From: Christensenella sp.
GTDB taxonomy: Bacteria > Bacillota > Clostridia > Christensenellales > Maliibacteriaceae
Length of the DNA: 7,722 bases
Assembly (NCBI GenBank): GCA_019420085.1
Contig: JAHZHV010000046.1
Span: 1-7,722, forward strand
Direction of reading: 5' to 3'
A program made the translations under genes and the position numbers. The notes beneath the pieces were generated by a model. The model was not told the origin of the DNA. It did not search any database and saw only the letters and a program-made list of their open reading frames with translations. Below, one piece after another: positions 1 through 6,254 of the stretch (positions are counted from its first letter, which is position 1; every line of letters starts with the position of its first letter).

Positions 1-2
1 AT

Positions 3-935
3 GGGAATACCACCGCAGGCGCGCCGCCTACGCCTATTGCCACGCGGATCAAAGCACGCGGCGTCATTTTTTACTGCATCGGCCTGATTGGCAGCGACGG
101 TATGGATGTCAGCGTACTCAACGAGTGGGCCAGCGATCCGGACAGTGCGCATGTGGCAGTTACACCGAATGCCGCAGATCTGGAAGAACTTTTTGCAGAA
201 CTTGCTGCAAACATTTCCAAGCCCGGTGCAACGGACATTGTCATCAACGAAATGGTCACACAGGACTTTACCATCGAGCAGATTCTTCCGCCGCAGGCAG
301 GCAGCGTGGAATCCATCGATGCACGCACGCTGCGCTGGAACATTCCTGCGCTTGGCACAACCAAAAGTGAAAGCGCTATTTTGGAATTTTTCGTCCGCCA
401 TACCGGTGCTTCAGGCGGAGAAAAACACGTCAACGAATCCATCACCTACAGCGATAACGAACAAAATATCGTCGTATTCCCCGACCCGACCGTATGGGTT
501 GACTGCGCGATCGTTGTACAGCCCGAACCATGCCCCACGCCGCAGGACTTTACGGTGAAAAGCTGCAATGATTCCGTCGTCGTGGACATGGGGCAGATTG
601 ATCAGGATGGCACCGGCCGCATCATTCAGCTGGACGTTACCGTCAAGGATGTCTGTCCCAACCGCCGTACTGCGCTGGCCGTCATTCTCAGTGAAGTGGA
701 TCAGGATGGCATGGAGCATCAGCGCGGCATGAAAGCCATGACGCTGCCTGCGCATGACGGGCGTACCTGCCGCGACATTCTGGTCAAGTGTATTCGTTTT
801 GTCATCCCCGAAGATCTCAATCCAAACGACGATGCGGCGCAAAGCCTGTGTGCCGGGCGTAATTTCCGCGTACGTTTTATTGCACACAGCATCGACACCG
901 ACTACCGCTGCTGCGAATCCACTTTAACGCTGTAA
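3..935 (+). CDS. vWA-domain surface/secreted protein, C-terminal part (partial)
   Basis: An open frame runs in from the left edge and gives 310 residues before a TAA stop; the true start lies outside the window. The first 60 or so residues read like the end of a von Willebrand factor A domain: a strand with KARGVIFYCIGL, then the helix NEWASDPDSAH. Next comes a beta-rich segment (about residues 75-160) resembling DUF11-type or pilin-like stalk domains, and then a second beta-rich domain beginning CPTPQDFTVKSC. The last 150 residues hold about ten cysteines, including a CC pair near the C-terminus, which fits an extracytoplasmic, disulfide-stabilised or cell-surface location. No sortase motif or C-terminal membrane anchor is present. 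The MIDAS motif would lie upstream and cannot be checked. Adhesion or matrix binding is inferred from the vWA family only. The gene converges with the anti-sigma gene and shares its terminator. Confidence 0.75.
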   Translation, partial: GNTTAGAPPTPIATRIKARGVIFYCIGLIGSDGMDVSVLNEWASDPDSAHVAVTPNAADLEELFAELAANISKPGATDIVINEMVTQDFTIEQILPPQAGSVESIDARTLRWNIPALGTTKSESAILEFFVRHTGASGGEKHVNESITYSDNEQNIVVFPDPTVWVDCAIVVQPEPCPTPQDFTVKSCNDSVVVDMGQIDQDGTGRIIQLDVTVKDVCPNRRTALAVILSEVDQDGMEHQRGMKAMTLPAHDGRTCRDILVKCIRFVIPEDLNPNDDAAQSLCAGRNFRVRFIAHSIDTDYRCCESTLTL

Positions 936-965
936 GGCACTTAACCCGGTTTTCCAAACAGAACA

Positions 966-996
966 CAAAAAGAGGCGATATATTCGCCTCTTTTTG
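966..996. terminator. bidirectional rho-independent terminator
   Basis: A perfect 13-bp stem (CAAAAAGAGGCGA at 966-978, its complement at 984-996) encloses a 5-base loop. An A-run on the left arm and a T-run on the right arm let it work in both directions. It lies between the stop of the vWA gene (935) and the stop of the converging anti-sigma gene (1007). Confidence 0.9.
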
Positions 997-1006
997 TCGT
1001 CTTTCA

Positions 1007-1825
1007 TCATTGTCCAAAACCATTGCCCGACCCGTGTCCATGTCCGCTGCCATGTTCTTCGTTCCGGGGCGGCACGGTATCATCGGTATCATCCTGTGAT
1101 TGCCCCGCACCGTCGCCGTGCGTGGAAGCATTGCCATTTTGCTGCCCCCTGCCTGCGTCTGTACCTTCCTTTTCGCAGGCGCGAAGGCGCTTCATGCTCC
1201 AACTGGCAGCATCCTGCTGCGTGACATCCACGCCGGAGGAAACAAGACGCCGGTAAATACAGTATCGTCCCACGGACATCCCTGCCTGCGCCACTTCGTC
1301 CGCATCCTTTTGCGTCGCGGTATCATTGCTGCTTTGCACATGACAGTTTCCGGCGCACAGTTCAAGCTTGGTCTGCACGCGACGGGCAACCTGATCGCTG
1401 GAGGCGGCCACGCAGAAGTATACCTGTGCATCCTCCTTCAGATAAACATGCATGGCATCACTTTGCAGGATAGATGTCACCGCATCCTCACAAGTCAGAT
1501 TTTTCACGCGCAATTGCTGTATTACCGTTTGTGCCTGTGCATTGTGGCACAGCACACCCACGACACGGTCAAACCGATTCAGCTGCAGCGTCAGCGATGG
1601 ATTGATATCCAGGCTGACTGTCGTCACCGGCGCCGCATATACACCATAACTGCCCAGGACAAGCACCAGAAAACAGCACGCCGCTGCCAATGCATAGCGC
1701 AGCATCCCCGTCGCATGCCTGCGCGTTCTTTTTGTAAGCCGTTCCTGCACGCTTTGCGCCATGCGCTGCCGATACGCCTCGCTTGTGCGCACAGCATCAA
1801 AGGCTTCCCACATCTGTTCGCGCAT
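1007..1825 (-). CDS. Anti-sigma factor with RsgI-like extracytoplasmic domain
   Basis: A 272-residue single-pass membrane protein. An upstream ATG at 1831 is only 2 bases from the GGGAGG ribosome site, while this ATG is 8 bases away, so it is preferred. Residues 1-40 form a charged cytoplasmic segment (MREQMWEAFDAVRTSEAYR...) expected to hold the sigma factor. Residues 42-62 are a transmembrane helix. Just outside comes VSLDINPSLTLQLNRFDRVV (70-89), the hallmark of the RsgI middle domain; in studied RsgI proteins the Asn-Pro bond in this motif is autoproteolysed as part of signalling, corresponding to N75-P76 here. A later segment with SVGRYCIYRRLVSSGVDV and SMKRLRA also matches RsgI-like proteins. 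The last 50 residues are a Gly/Asn/His/Asp-rich tail. The protein lacks the usual RsgI N-terminal domain and carbohydrate-binding modules, so a substrate cannot be assigned. It lies 18 bp after the sigma gene and is surely its regulator. Confidence 0.85.
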   Translation of the reverse strand: MREQMWEAFDAVRTSEAYRQRMAQSVQERLTKRTRRHATGMLRYALAAACCFLVLVLGSYGVYAAPVTTVSLDINPSLTLQLNRFDRVVGVLCHNAQAQTVIQQLRVKNLTCEDAVTSILQSDAMHVYLKEDAQVYFCVAASSDQVARRVQTKLELCAGNCHVQSSNDTATQKDADEVAQAGMSVGRYCIYRRLVSSGVDVTQQDAASWSMKRLRACEKEGTDAGRGQQNGNASTHGDGAGQSQDDTDDTVPPRNEEHGSGHGHGSGNGFGQ

Positions 1826-1833
1826 CGTCATTT

Positions 1834-1839
1834 CCTCCC
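1834..1839 (-). promoter_or_regulatory. Ribosome binding site deciding the anti-sigma start
   Basis: GGGAGG on the minus strand lies 2 bases before the ATG at 1831 and 8 bases before the ATG at 1825. The second start has normal spacing. The site lies between the sigma stop and the anti-sigma start, within the stretch read by a possible -1 frame extension of the sigma gene, so translation of the two genes may be coupled. Confidence 0.7.
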
Positions 1840-1843
1840 AGTT

Positions 1844-2290
1844 TCATTTTCCGCGCCGTGCAATGTGCGTATACACGGTATTCACTCTGCGATGTGTCAT
1901 TGCCGCAATCTGCGGCGCGTCATACCCTTCGTAGTAAAACAGATATACCGCCTGTCTGTATGCTTTGGGAAGCGAAAGCACCGCTTCCCAAACCTGCGCA
2001 TGTTCTTCCCGAAGCGGCGCACTTACATCTGCGGCCTGTTCAAGCGGCGTCGCACGTCTGCGCCGCAGCGCCCGCAGGATATCATATCCTGTATTGATTG
2101 TCACGCGAATCATCCACGCCTTTTCGTGCACCTCATCCACAAATTCCTTTTCATGCAGCGCATATTTGATAAACACCGTCTGAAACAGATCATCTGCATC
2201 CGCTTCGTTCTTCAGGCGCAGCAGCGCAATGCGCCGAACAGTATCCGCATAGCGCTGTATTGCCGCACAAACCTCCTGTTCGCTGCGCAT
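1844..2290 (-). CDS. ECF-type RNA polymerase sigma factor (C-terminus short)
   Basis: A 148-residue sigma-70-family factor of the extracytoplasmic-function group. The ATG at 2290 is chosen because GGAGG lies 5 bases upstream; the frame stays open further upstream but lacks homology-like sequence there. Region 2 is clear: DADDLFQTVFIKYAL (core RNA polymerase binding) and KAWMIRVTINTGYDILR (the -10 recognition helix). Region 4 is LPKAYRQAVYLFYYEGYDAPQIAAMTHRRVNTVYTHIARRGK, with the helix-turn-helix reading the -35 element. The protein stops right after the recognition helix, lacking the usual basic tail of the RARxxLKxxLGG kind. Reading on in the -1 frame from the last codon gives MKLGGNDDARTDVGSL, much like that tail, ending at 1797 and overlapping the anti-sigma start. 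Either a one-base indel or -1 slippage at the AAAA run before the stop could explain this. It sits between a small membrane protein gene (32 bp gap) and the anti-sigma gene (18 bp gap). Confidence 0.88.
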   Translation of the reverse strand: MRSEQEVCAAIQRYADTVRRIALLRLKNEADADDLFQTVFIKYALHEKEFVDEVHEKAWMIRVTINTGYDILRALRRRRATPLEQAADVSAPLREEHAQVWEAVLSLPKAYRQAVYLFYYEGYDAPQIAAMTHRRVNTVYTHIARRGK

Positions 2291-2322
2291 TGCGCCCTCC
2301 CCCTGTACATTCTTATCCTTAT

Positions 2323-2613
2323 TTACCGGCTCGCACTCACTCGGGCGGCGCGCCCGCTTCCATCCCGCGGACACACGCCTGCATTCACACAATCGTCTGC
2401 GCAGGAACCATCCCGCAGCCGCATGCCCTGCCCTGCACAATCACTGCCCTGCAGGCATTCTGCGTTTTGTCCATTGATTTGCATCTGCTGCACCTGTGCC
2501 GTTTGCGCTGTCTTGGTATCTTTGATCTTAACCTGCATGCCGCCATGATAGCCGCACACGCCGGCCGCCAGAAGCGCCGTTGTCAAAAGGGCCTGTATCC
2601 ATCCGTGTTGCAT
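2323..2613 (-). CDS. Small Cys-rich membrane-anchored or secreted protein, unknown function
   Basis: I do not recognise this 96-residue protein. Residues 5-21 are a hydrophobic segment (WIQALLTTALLAAGVCG) that could be a signal anchor or signal peptide; Val before Cys20 argues against a lipobox. A polar linker rich in Gln, Lys and Thr follows. Residues 49-85 carry five cysteines (53, 59, 71, 75, 81) with many Gly and Asp residues, suggesting a small disulfide-knit or metal-binding domain outside the membrane. The ATG at 2613 has a GGGAG site 9-10 bases upstream; a start at 2685 with AAGGA 4 bases upstream would add a 24-residue cytoplasmic N-terminus and cannot be excluded. The gene lies 32 bp before the sigma gene on the same strand, so a role in sensing or as a regulon target of that sigma/anti-sigma pair is inferred. 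Being short and unrecognised, it could still be non-coding. Confidence 0.55.
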   Translation of the reverse strand: MQHGWIQALLTTALLAAGVCGYHGGMQVKIKDTKTAQTAQVQQMQINGQNAECLQGSDCAGQGMRLRDGSCADDCVNAGVCPRDGSGRAARVSASR

Positions 2614-2661
2614 CTGTTCTTTCTCCCTGTCATGAATTGATCCGGCATACTTCCCGCCGTT

Positions 2662-2697
2662 CATATACAACACGTTCCCACGCATGCAATCCTTTCA
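2662..2697 (-). promoter_or_regulatory. Candidate promoter for the Cys-rich/sigma/anti-sigma set
   Basis: Two overlapping, weak readings exist on the minus strand in the gap after the hydrolase gene. The ECF-like reading is TGAAAG (2697-2692), 17 bases, then CGTG (2674-2671), similar to the TGAAAC/CGT style of Bacillus sigma-W promoters and compatible with autoregulation. The housekeeping reading is TTGCAT (2689-2684), 16 bases, then TATATG (2667-2662). Neither is strong. If the small gene starts at 2685, this promoter would lie inside it. Confidence 0.25.
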
Positions 2698-2724
2698 GCT
2701 TTTTTGAAAAACGGGAAAATTTTT

Positions 2725-3510
2725 TCAGATCGTAAATTGCGCACCGGTGTAAAGCGGTGACAGCCGCTGCTTCAGGCAATCCTTCAAATATGCATACGGC
2801 GCCTGTCCCGTGCAGTGGCCTGTAACATAACGCGTGGAACTGGCACAAAGGATTTGGGCCGCCTGTGCAAGACACGCATCATCCCCGGCCAGTTTTGAAA
2901 GATGGAATCCGCCGACAAACACATCGGGCTGCAGCCAGCTTACAATATTGCACACGCCCTTGTGCGCACAGCCGCTAAAGACAATGCGCCTGCCATGCTC
3001 CTGTACCAGCAGTTCCTGTTCGTGACAAAAGTCATCCTGCACAAGCAGACCATCGCGGCGTACAAAAAGCCCATCACACCAGGACGGCATCACAATCATG
3101 TGATTTGTACCGTCATGCAGCGATAATTCTTCATCGATCTGCACATCACCCTCGCATAGCTTAAAACGCGGATTGCCGCGCAGCATTTGCGAAAGGCCAA
3201 TGTATTTTTCCCCACCGCGGGAATAGAACGCGCCAAAGGCATGGCGGCTGACATACACCGGCGCATGGTCATTGATATCAAGGAACGCCTCCAACCCGCC
3301 GCCGTGATCGTAGTGCCCGTGCGACAAGACGGCAAGATCTACCGCGCGAAGATCGATTCCCAGCAAACGGGCATTGCGGGCAAAAGCATCCGTCTGCCCC
3401 ATGTCAAATAATAGTTTATGCCGCGCCGTCTCCAGATATAAACTAAGCCCGTGTTCCGTTGCAAACATATCATCACGCGCGGTATTTTCCAAAAGAACCG
3501 TCACCTGCAT
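2725..3510 (-). CDS. Metallo-beta-lactamase-fold hydrolase, COG1237 type
   Basis: A 261-residue cytoplasmic protein of usual family length. The ATG at 3510 is preceded by GGGAGGG with 9-base spacing; a longer reading up to 3696 would run into the upstream gene and has no matching sequence. The metal-binding signature HGHYDHGGG is present (H64, H66, D68, H69). The later conserved blocks also fit: GCAHKG (H183), GGFHL (H203) and GHCTG (H232). This set is typical of COG1237, some members of which are annotated as 7,8-dihydropterin-6-yl-methyl-4-(beta-D-ribofuranosyl)aminobenzene-5'-phosphate synthase-like. That name does not establish a substrate here. It lies 76 bp after the CoA-disulfide reductase gene, behind a hairpin, so it may be expressed separately or by read-through. 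Family assignment is firm; function is open. Confidence 0.88.
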   Translation of the reverse strand: MQVTVLLENTARDDMFATEHGLSLYLETARHKLLFDMGQTDAFARNARLLGIDLRAVDLAVLSHGHYDHGGGLEAFLDINDHAPVYVSRHAFGAFYSRGGEKYIGLSQMLRGNPRFKLCEGDVQIDEELSLHDGTNHMIVMPSWCDGLFVRRDGLLVQDDFCHEQELLVQEHGRRIVFSGCAHKGVCNIVSWLQPDVFVGGFHLSKLAGDDACLAQAAQILCASSTRYVTGHCTGQAPYAYLKDCLKQRLSPLYTGAQFTI

Positions 3511-3540
3511 GCAGCATATCCCTCCCTTTTTTGCAATACA

Positions 3541-3573
3541 AACCGCGCCGCATCCATCGTTTGCAGCGCGGTT
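3541..3573 (-). terminator. Hairpin after the reductase-rhodanese gene, possible terminator
   Basis: An 8-bp stem AACCGCGC/GCGCGGTT has an inner GCA/TGC pairing, followed on the minus strand by the T-rich but interrupted TTTGTATTG. Matching AATACAAA and TTTGTATT segments outside it could extend the stem. It sits between the reductase stop (3587) and the hydrolase start (3510), so termination or attenuation between these genes is likely. Confidence 0.5.
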
Positions 3574-3586
3574 CTTCGTTTTGTAT

Positions 3587-5269
3587 TTACAGCGTCTCAG
3601 CGCCGCACGGCGCAGCCTTGTCTGCCGCACACTGCTGCGACTTGACCGACGCATAGAATCGATATCCGCCGGAGAAATTGCTGCAGTCAAAGCCATGCTG
3701 CATCAGAATCCGGCAGGCGATATAACTGCGAAGGCCGCTCTGGCACATGACACATACAGGTCTGTCGCGCGGAATCTCCTCCAGTCGGCCGCGCAGTTCG
3801 TCCAGCGGAATATTGATAAATCCATCCGCATGCCCACGCGCATATTCCCGTGGTGTACGCGTATCAAGCAGCGTATAGCCCGCGCATGTGTCCAACGTAT
3901 CCCAATGCATCTGTTTGACAAGACCGCGCGCAACATTATCAATCATAAAGCCCGCCATGTTAACCGGGTCCTTTGCCGAGGAATACGGCGGCGCATAGGC
4001 AAGATCCAGTTCCATTAAATCCTGTGCCGTCATACCTGCGCAGATTGACGTAGCCAGCACGTCAATGCGCTTATCAACGCCCTGCGTACCGACAATCTGC
4101 GCACCAAGAATGCGCTGGGTCTTTTTTTCAAACAACACTTTCATGGTCATCAGGCCTGCGCCCGGATAGTACGTTGCATGGGATGCGGGCGACAGCACAA
4201 CCCTGTCGTAATCCAGCCCCGCCTCACGCGCCATGCGTTCGTTCAATCCTGTTGAGGCGGCCGTCAATTCAAAGACCTTGATAACCGATGAACCCAAAGA
4301 ACCCGCAAAAGCGCTGTCAATGCCGCAGATATGATCCGCTGCGATGCGACCCTGCTTATTCGCCGGACCGGCAAGGGAAATGACCGCATCGCCGCCCGTA
4401 ACGCGATGGCGCACCTGCACCGCGTCGCCAACGGCATAGATATCCGGATCACTCGTACGCATATGCGTGTCCACAACAATACTGCCACGCAGACCAAGCG
4501 TCAATCCGGCCCGGCGCGCCAGCGCGCTGTCCGGCGTCACGCCGATTGCAACAACCGCCATATCTGCAGGCGGAATCTGCGCCTCGTCGCTTTGCGCCGT
4601 CACCTGTTCTGCGTCGCAGACAAATCCCTTCACTCCGCAGGACAGCATCAGCCGCACGCCCTTTTGCCGCATTTTGGCCTGCACAAAGCTTGCCATATCG
4701 GCATCAAGCGGTGTCAAAAGCTGTGCCTGCTGCTGCACAAGCGTCACCGCAATGCCCTGCTCACACAAGTTTTCAGCAAGCTCCACGCCGATAAAACCGC
4801 CGCCTGCAATCACAGCCGTGCGCACGCCGCGTTCCCGTACAAACGCGTGAATCATCTTGGTATCTTCCACCGTGCGCAATGTGAAAATGCGATCGCTTTG
4901 CGGCAATGCAAAGGGAACAGTAGGCGTTGCACCGGGTGACAAAATCAGCTTATCGTAATGCTCCTGATACGTCTGCCCGCTTTGCAAATCGCGCACCAAA
5001 ACCGTTTTATTCTGCCGGTCAATTGCAAGCGCCTCATTTTTTATGCGGACATCCACACCAAACCGCGCCGCAAAGCTTTGCGGCGTCTGAAGCGTCAAAT
5101 CCGATTCATCCGCAATGACGCCGCCGATATAATAAGGCAATCCGCAATTTGCATAGGATACAAATCCCGTCTTTTCCAGTACGACAATCTGCGCCTGTTC
5201 ATCCAGTCTGCGCAGGCGCGCAGCTGCCGTAGCGCCGCCGGCCACACCGCCGATAATGACCACTTTCAT
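3587..5269 (-). CDS. CoA-disulfide reductase fused to rhodanese (NADH-dependent persulfide reductase type)
   Basis: A 560-residue flavoprotein. The ATG at 5269 has GGGAGG 8 bases upstream. It opens with the FAD-binding MKVVIIGGVAGG and carries SYANCGLPYYIGG with the single redox cysteine C42, the mark of CoA-disulfide reductases and related peroxide/persulfide enzymes. AVIAGGGFIGVELAENL is the NAD(P)H-binding Rossmann loop and DIYAVGDAVQV the second FAD contact. A dimerisation domain follows to about residue 455, then a rhodanese domain (465-543) with catalytic C509 in the loop CQSGLRS. Characterised enzymes with this fusion reduce CoA-persulfide, CoA-disulfide or polysulfide with NAD(P)H, the rhodanese passing sulfane sulfur to the main site. 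A C-terminal extension of 17 residues holds two more cysteines (547, 555). It follows the NapH-like gene by 90 bp, suggesting a redox role coupled to that membrane protein. NADH oxidase activity is an alternative. Confidence 0.92.
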   Translation of the reverse strand: MKVVIIGGVAGGATAAARLRRLDEQAQIVVLEKTGFVSYANCGLPYYIGGVIADESDLTLQTPQSFAARFGVDVRIKNEALAIDRQNKTVLVRDLQSGQTYQEHYDKLILSPGATPTVPFALPQSDRIFTLRTVEDTKMIHAFVRERGVRTAVIAGGGFIGVELAENLCEQGIAVTLVQQQAQLLTPLDADMASFVQAKMRQKGVRLMLSCGVKGFVCDAEQVTAQSDEAQIPPADMAVVAIGVTPDSALARRAGLTLGLRGSIVVDTHMRTSDPDIYAVGDAVQVRHRVTGGDAVISLAGPANKQGRIAADHICGIDSAFAGSLGSSVIKVFELTAASTGLNERMAREAGLDYDRVVLSPASHATYYPGAGLMTMKVLFEKKTQRILGAQIVGTQGVDKRIDVLATSICAGMTAQDLMELDLAYAPPYSSAKDPVNMAGFMIDNVARGLVKQMHWDTLDTCAGYTLLDTRTPREYARGHADGFINIPLDELRGRLEEIPRDRPVCVMCQSGLRSYIACRILMQHGFDCSNFSGGYRFYASVKSQQCAADKAAPCGAETL

Positions 5270-5359
5270 AATGGTTTCCTCCCGTTTTTTGTGCAGGTCA
5301 CATGCCTACAGCATCCAATGCCTGTTTTGTTCGCCGTATAAACCACGGTTTCCTGCCGG

Positions 5360-5959
5360 TTACACATCCATTTTTTCCGCATTTACGATCATTGCCGCAT
5401 TACGTGCCTTACAGATCAGCTGCGTCATCGTCCCCATAGGGCAGTAGACACACCAGCTTCTGGGTTTAAACAACGCCATTGTCAAAAGGCCCAAAACAGT
5501 GGATGTCAGCATCACGCTGTAAAAGCCAAACGCAAACTGCGCAACCCACGGCGTTACCTGTACCGGATACGCCCAATTCCATGGCAAGCGGAAGGTCCAA
5601 AGCAGCGTCACAACCTGCCCCAACTGCCGCGCACCGGCAAAGACAAGATACGTGTTATAGAGCATCAGCATAAACATCGTCAGGAAAAAGGCTAAGAAAC
5701 CATATCGGAACCATGCGCTGTATAAAAACGCAGGGACACTGCGCTGCCTGGACAGCTTCAGCTTTCCGCCCAGAATCTCAAACAGTTGTCCACGACCGCA
5801 ATAGCGGTTGCAATAGGCTTTGGACCGTCCGAATATTGCCACGCCGAGCGGCACCAGGAAGCACATCAGTCCAAGCCATGCGAATAGAATATTAAAGAAG
5901 CCCAGCACCAAATATACCAGGGAAGCAATCCAAAGATAATCATTCCATCGTTTCTTCAT
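5360..5959 (-). CDS. NapH-like membrane 4Fe-4S binding protein
   Basis: A 199-residue integral membrane protein with about four hydrophobic helices (roughly 8-28, 29-43, 84-108, 140-167). The ATG at 5959 has AAGGA 5 bases upstream; the TAA stop of the ferredoxin gene overlaps that site, implying translational coupling. Two cysteine motifs face the same side: CNRYCGRGQLF (C50, C54) and CVYCPMGTMTQ (C170, C173), as in the Fer4_5 membrane domain of NapH, NosR and RdxA/CcoG proteins. Those proteins usually carry a soluble two-cluster ferredoxin domain at the C-terminus; it is absent here and encoded by the gene just upstream. The likely job is moving electrons between the membrane or quinone pool and that ferredoxin. 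No nap, nos or cco genes are nearby, so true NapH or CcoG function should not be assumed. Family assignment is good; physiological partner is inferred. Confidence 0.82.
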   Translation of the reverse strand: MKKRWNDYLWIASLVYLVLGFFNILFAWLGLMCFLVPLGVAIFGRSKAYCNRYCGRGQLFEILGGKLKLSRQRSVPAFLYSAWFRYGFLAFFLTMFMLMLYNTYLVFAGARQLGQVVTLLWTFRLPWNWAYPVQVTPWVAQFAFGFYSVMLTSTVLGLLTMALFKPRSWCVYCPMGTMTQLICKARNAAMIVNAEKMDV

Positions 5960-5967
5960 ACGTATCC

Positions 5968-6174
5968 TTACACCTCCTGCACCACAATGACCGACGCCGG
6001 GCACGCCGCCGCACAACGGCCGCATCCGACGCATCGATCCGCATTCACCCGGGCATATGCACCTGCAAATACATCAATTGCCTGAAGCGGACAAACCTTA
6101 ACACAGCACCCGCAGGCGACACATGCCCGCCGGTTGACCGTCGCTTTTCTCTTTGCCTTTACACGTTGCTGCAC
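5968..6174 (-). CDS. Two-cluster 4Fe-4S ferredoxin
   Basis: A 68-residue ferredoxin starting with GTG at 6174. An in-frame TTG at 6198 is rejected because the AGGAGG ribosome site would then lie inside the coding region. Both cluster motifs are complete: CVACGCCVKVCP (C18, C21, C24, C28) and CVGCGRCAAACP (C48, C51, C54, C58), typical of 2[4Fe-4S] ferredoxins. The first 16 residues are rich in Lys and Arg (QRVKAKRKATVNRR), an extension absent from minimal clostridial ferredoxins and possibly a docking face for a membrane or acidic partner. The NapH-like gene starts 8 bp after its stop, so this is probably the soluble domain of a split NapH/NosR-type electron-transfer unit. It heads the redox operon, and its promoter is in the divergent region to the right. 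Confidence 0.88.
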   Translation of the reverse strand: MQQRVKAKRKATVNRRACVACGCCVKVCPLQAIDVFAGAYARVNADRCVGCGRCAAACPASVIVVQEV

Positions 6175-6183
6175 GAAAAATCT

Positions 6184-6189
6184 CCTCCT
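6184..6189 (-). promoter_or_regulatory. Ribosome binding site deciding the ferredoxin GTG start
   Basis: AGGAGG on the minus strand lies 9 bases before the GTG at 6174. The in-frame TTG at 6198 lies upstream of this site, so translation should begin at the GTG. Confidence 0.8.
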
Positions 6190-6213
6190 ACACGACAAAG
6201 TGCCTGTTTTTTA

Positions 6214-6222
6214 ATCATATCA
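6214..6222 (-). promoter_or_regulatory. Extended -10 promoter of the ferredoxin operon (candidate)
   Basis: On the minus strand TGA-TATGAT forms an extended -10 element (TGn plus 5 of 6 matches to TATAAT). No good -35 lies 17 bases upstream. Transcription would start near 6207, leaving a leader of about 33 bases before the GTG start. The lack of a -35 suggests help from an activator; a small palindrome is centred about 41 bases upstream of that point. Confidence 0.4.
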
Positions 6223-6241
6223 ACATATGGCAAATGCTTCC

Positions 6242-6254
6242 GTGATCATGTCAC
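6242..6254. promoter_or_regulatory. Palindrome GTGA-N5-TCAC, possible regulator site
   Basis: An inverted repeat with 4-bp arms centred at 6248, resembling a Crp/Fnr-family half-site pair (TGTGA...TCAC) but with a 5-base spacer rather than 6. Its centre is about 41 bases upstream of the predicted start for the ferredoxin operon, where such activators often bind. Short palindromes arise by chance, so confidence is low. Confidence 0.3.

Noticed and set aside
1100..2548. A 482-codon open frame on the plus strand opposite the sigma, anti-sigma and Cys-rich genes.
   Set aside because: It is antisense to genes with clear sigma and RsgI-like motifs, has no recognisable domain and no ribosome site. 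Its composition (many His, Arg, Cys, Ala) is typical of a shadow frame.
2693..2724. Possible terminator in the A/T-run region just after the hydrolase stop.
   Set aside because: The best pairing is about 6 bp, nearly all A-T, with a 9-base loop; too weak to call.
3511..3696. N-terminal extension of the metallo-hydrolase up to 3696.
   Set aside because: It would overlap the end of the reductase gene, is Arg/Ser-rich without family similarity, and a strong GGGAGGG site at 3520-3526 points to the ATG at 3510.
3374..4939. Long plus-strand open frames at 3374-4018 and 4331-4939.
   Set aside because: They lie opposite the hydrolase and the reductase-rhodanese, whose catalytic motifs are intact on the minus strand; no domain or ribosome site supports the antisense frames.
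5284..5359. Small hairpins in the gap between the NapH-like and reductase genes.
   Set aside because: The stems are short or bulged and not followed by a T-run; not enough for a terminator or riboswitch call.
6175..6198. Longer ferredoxin starting at the TTG at 6198.
   Set aside because: The AGGAGG site would lie within the coding region; the GTG at 6174 has correct spacing to it.
6211..6224. FNR-like sequence (TTGAT-ATG-ATTAA on the minus strand).
   Set aside because: The spacer is 3 bases instead of 4 and one arm is mismatched; it overlaps the extended -10, which explains it better.
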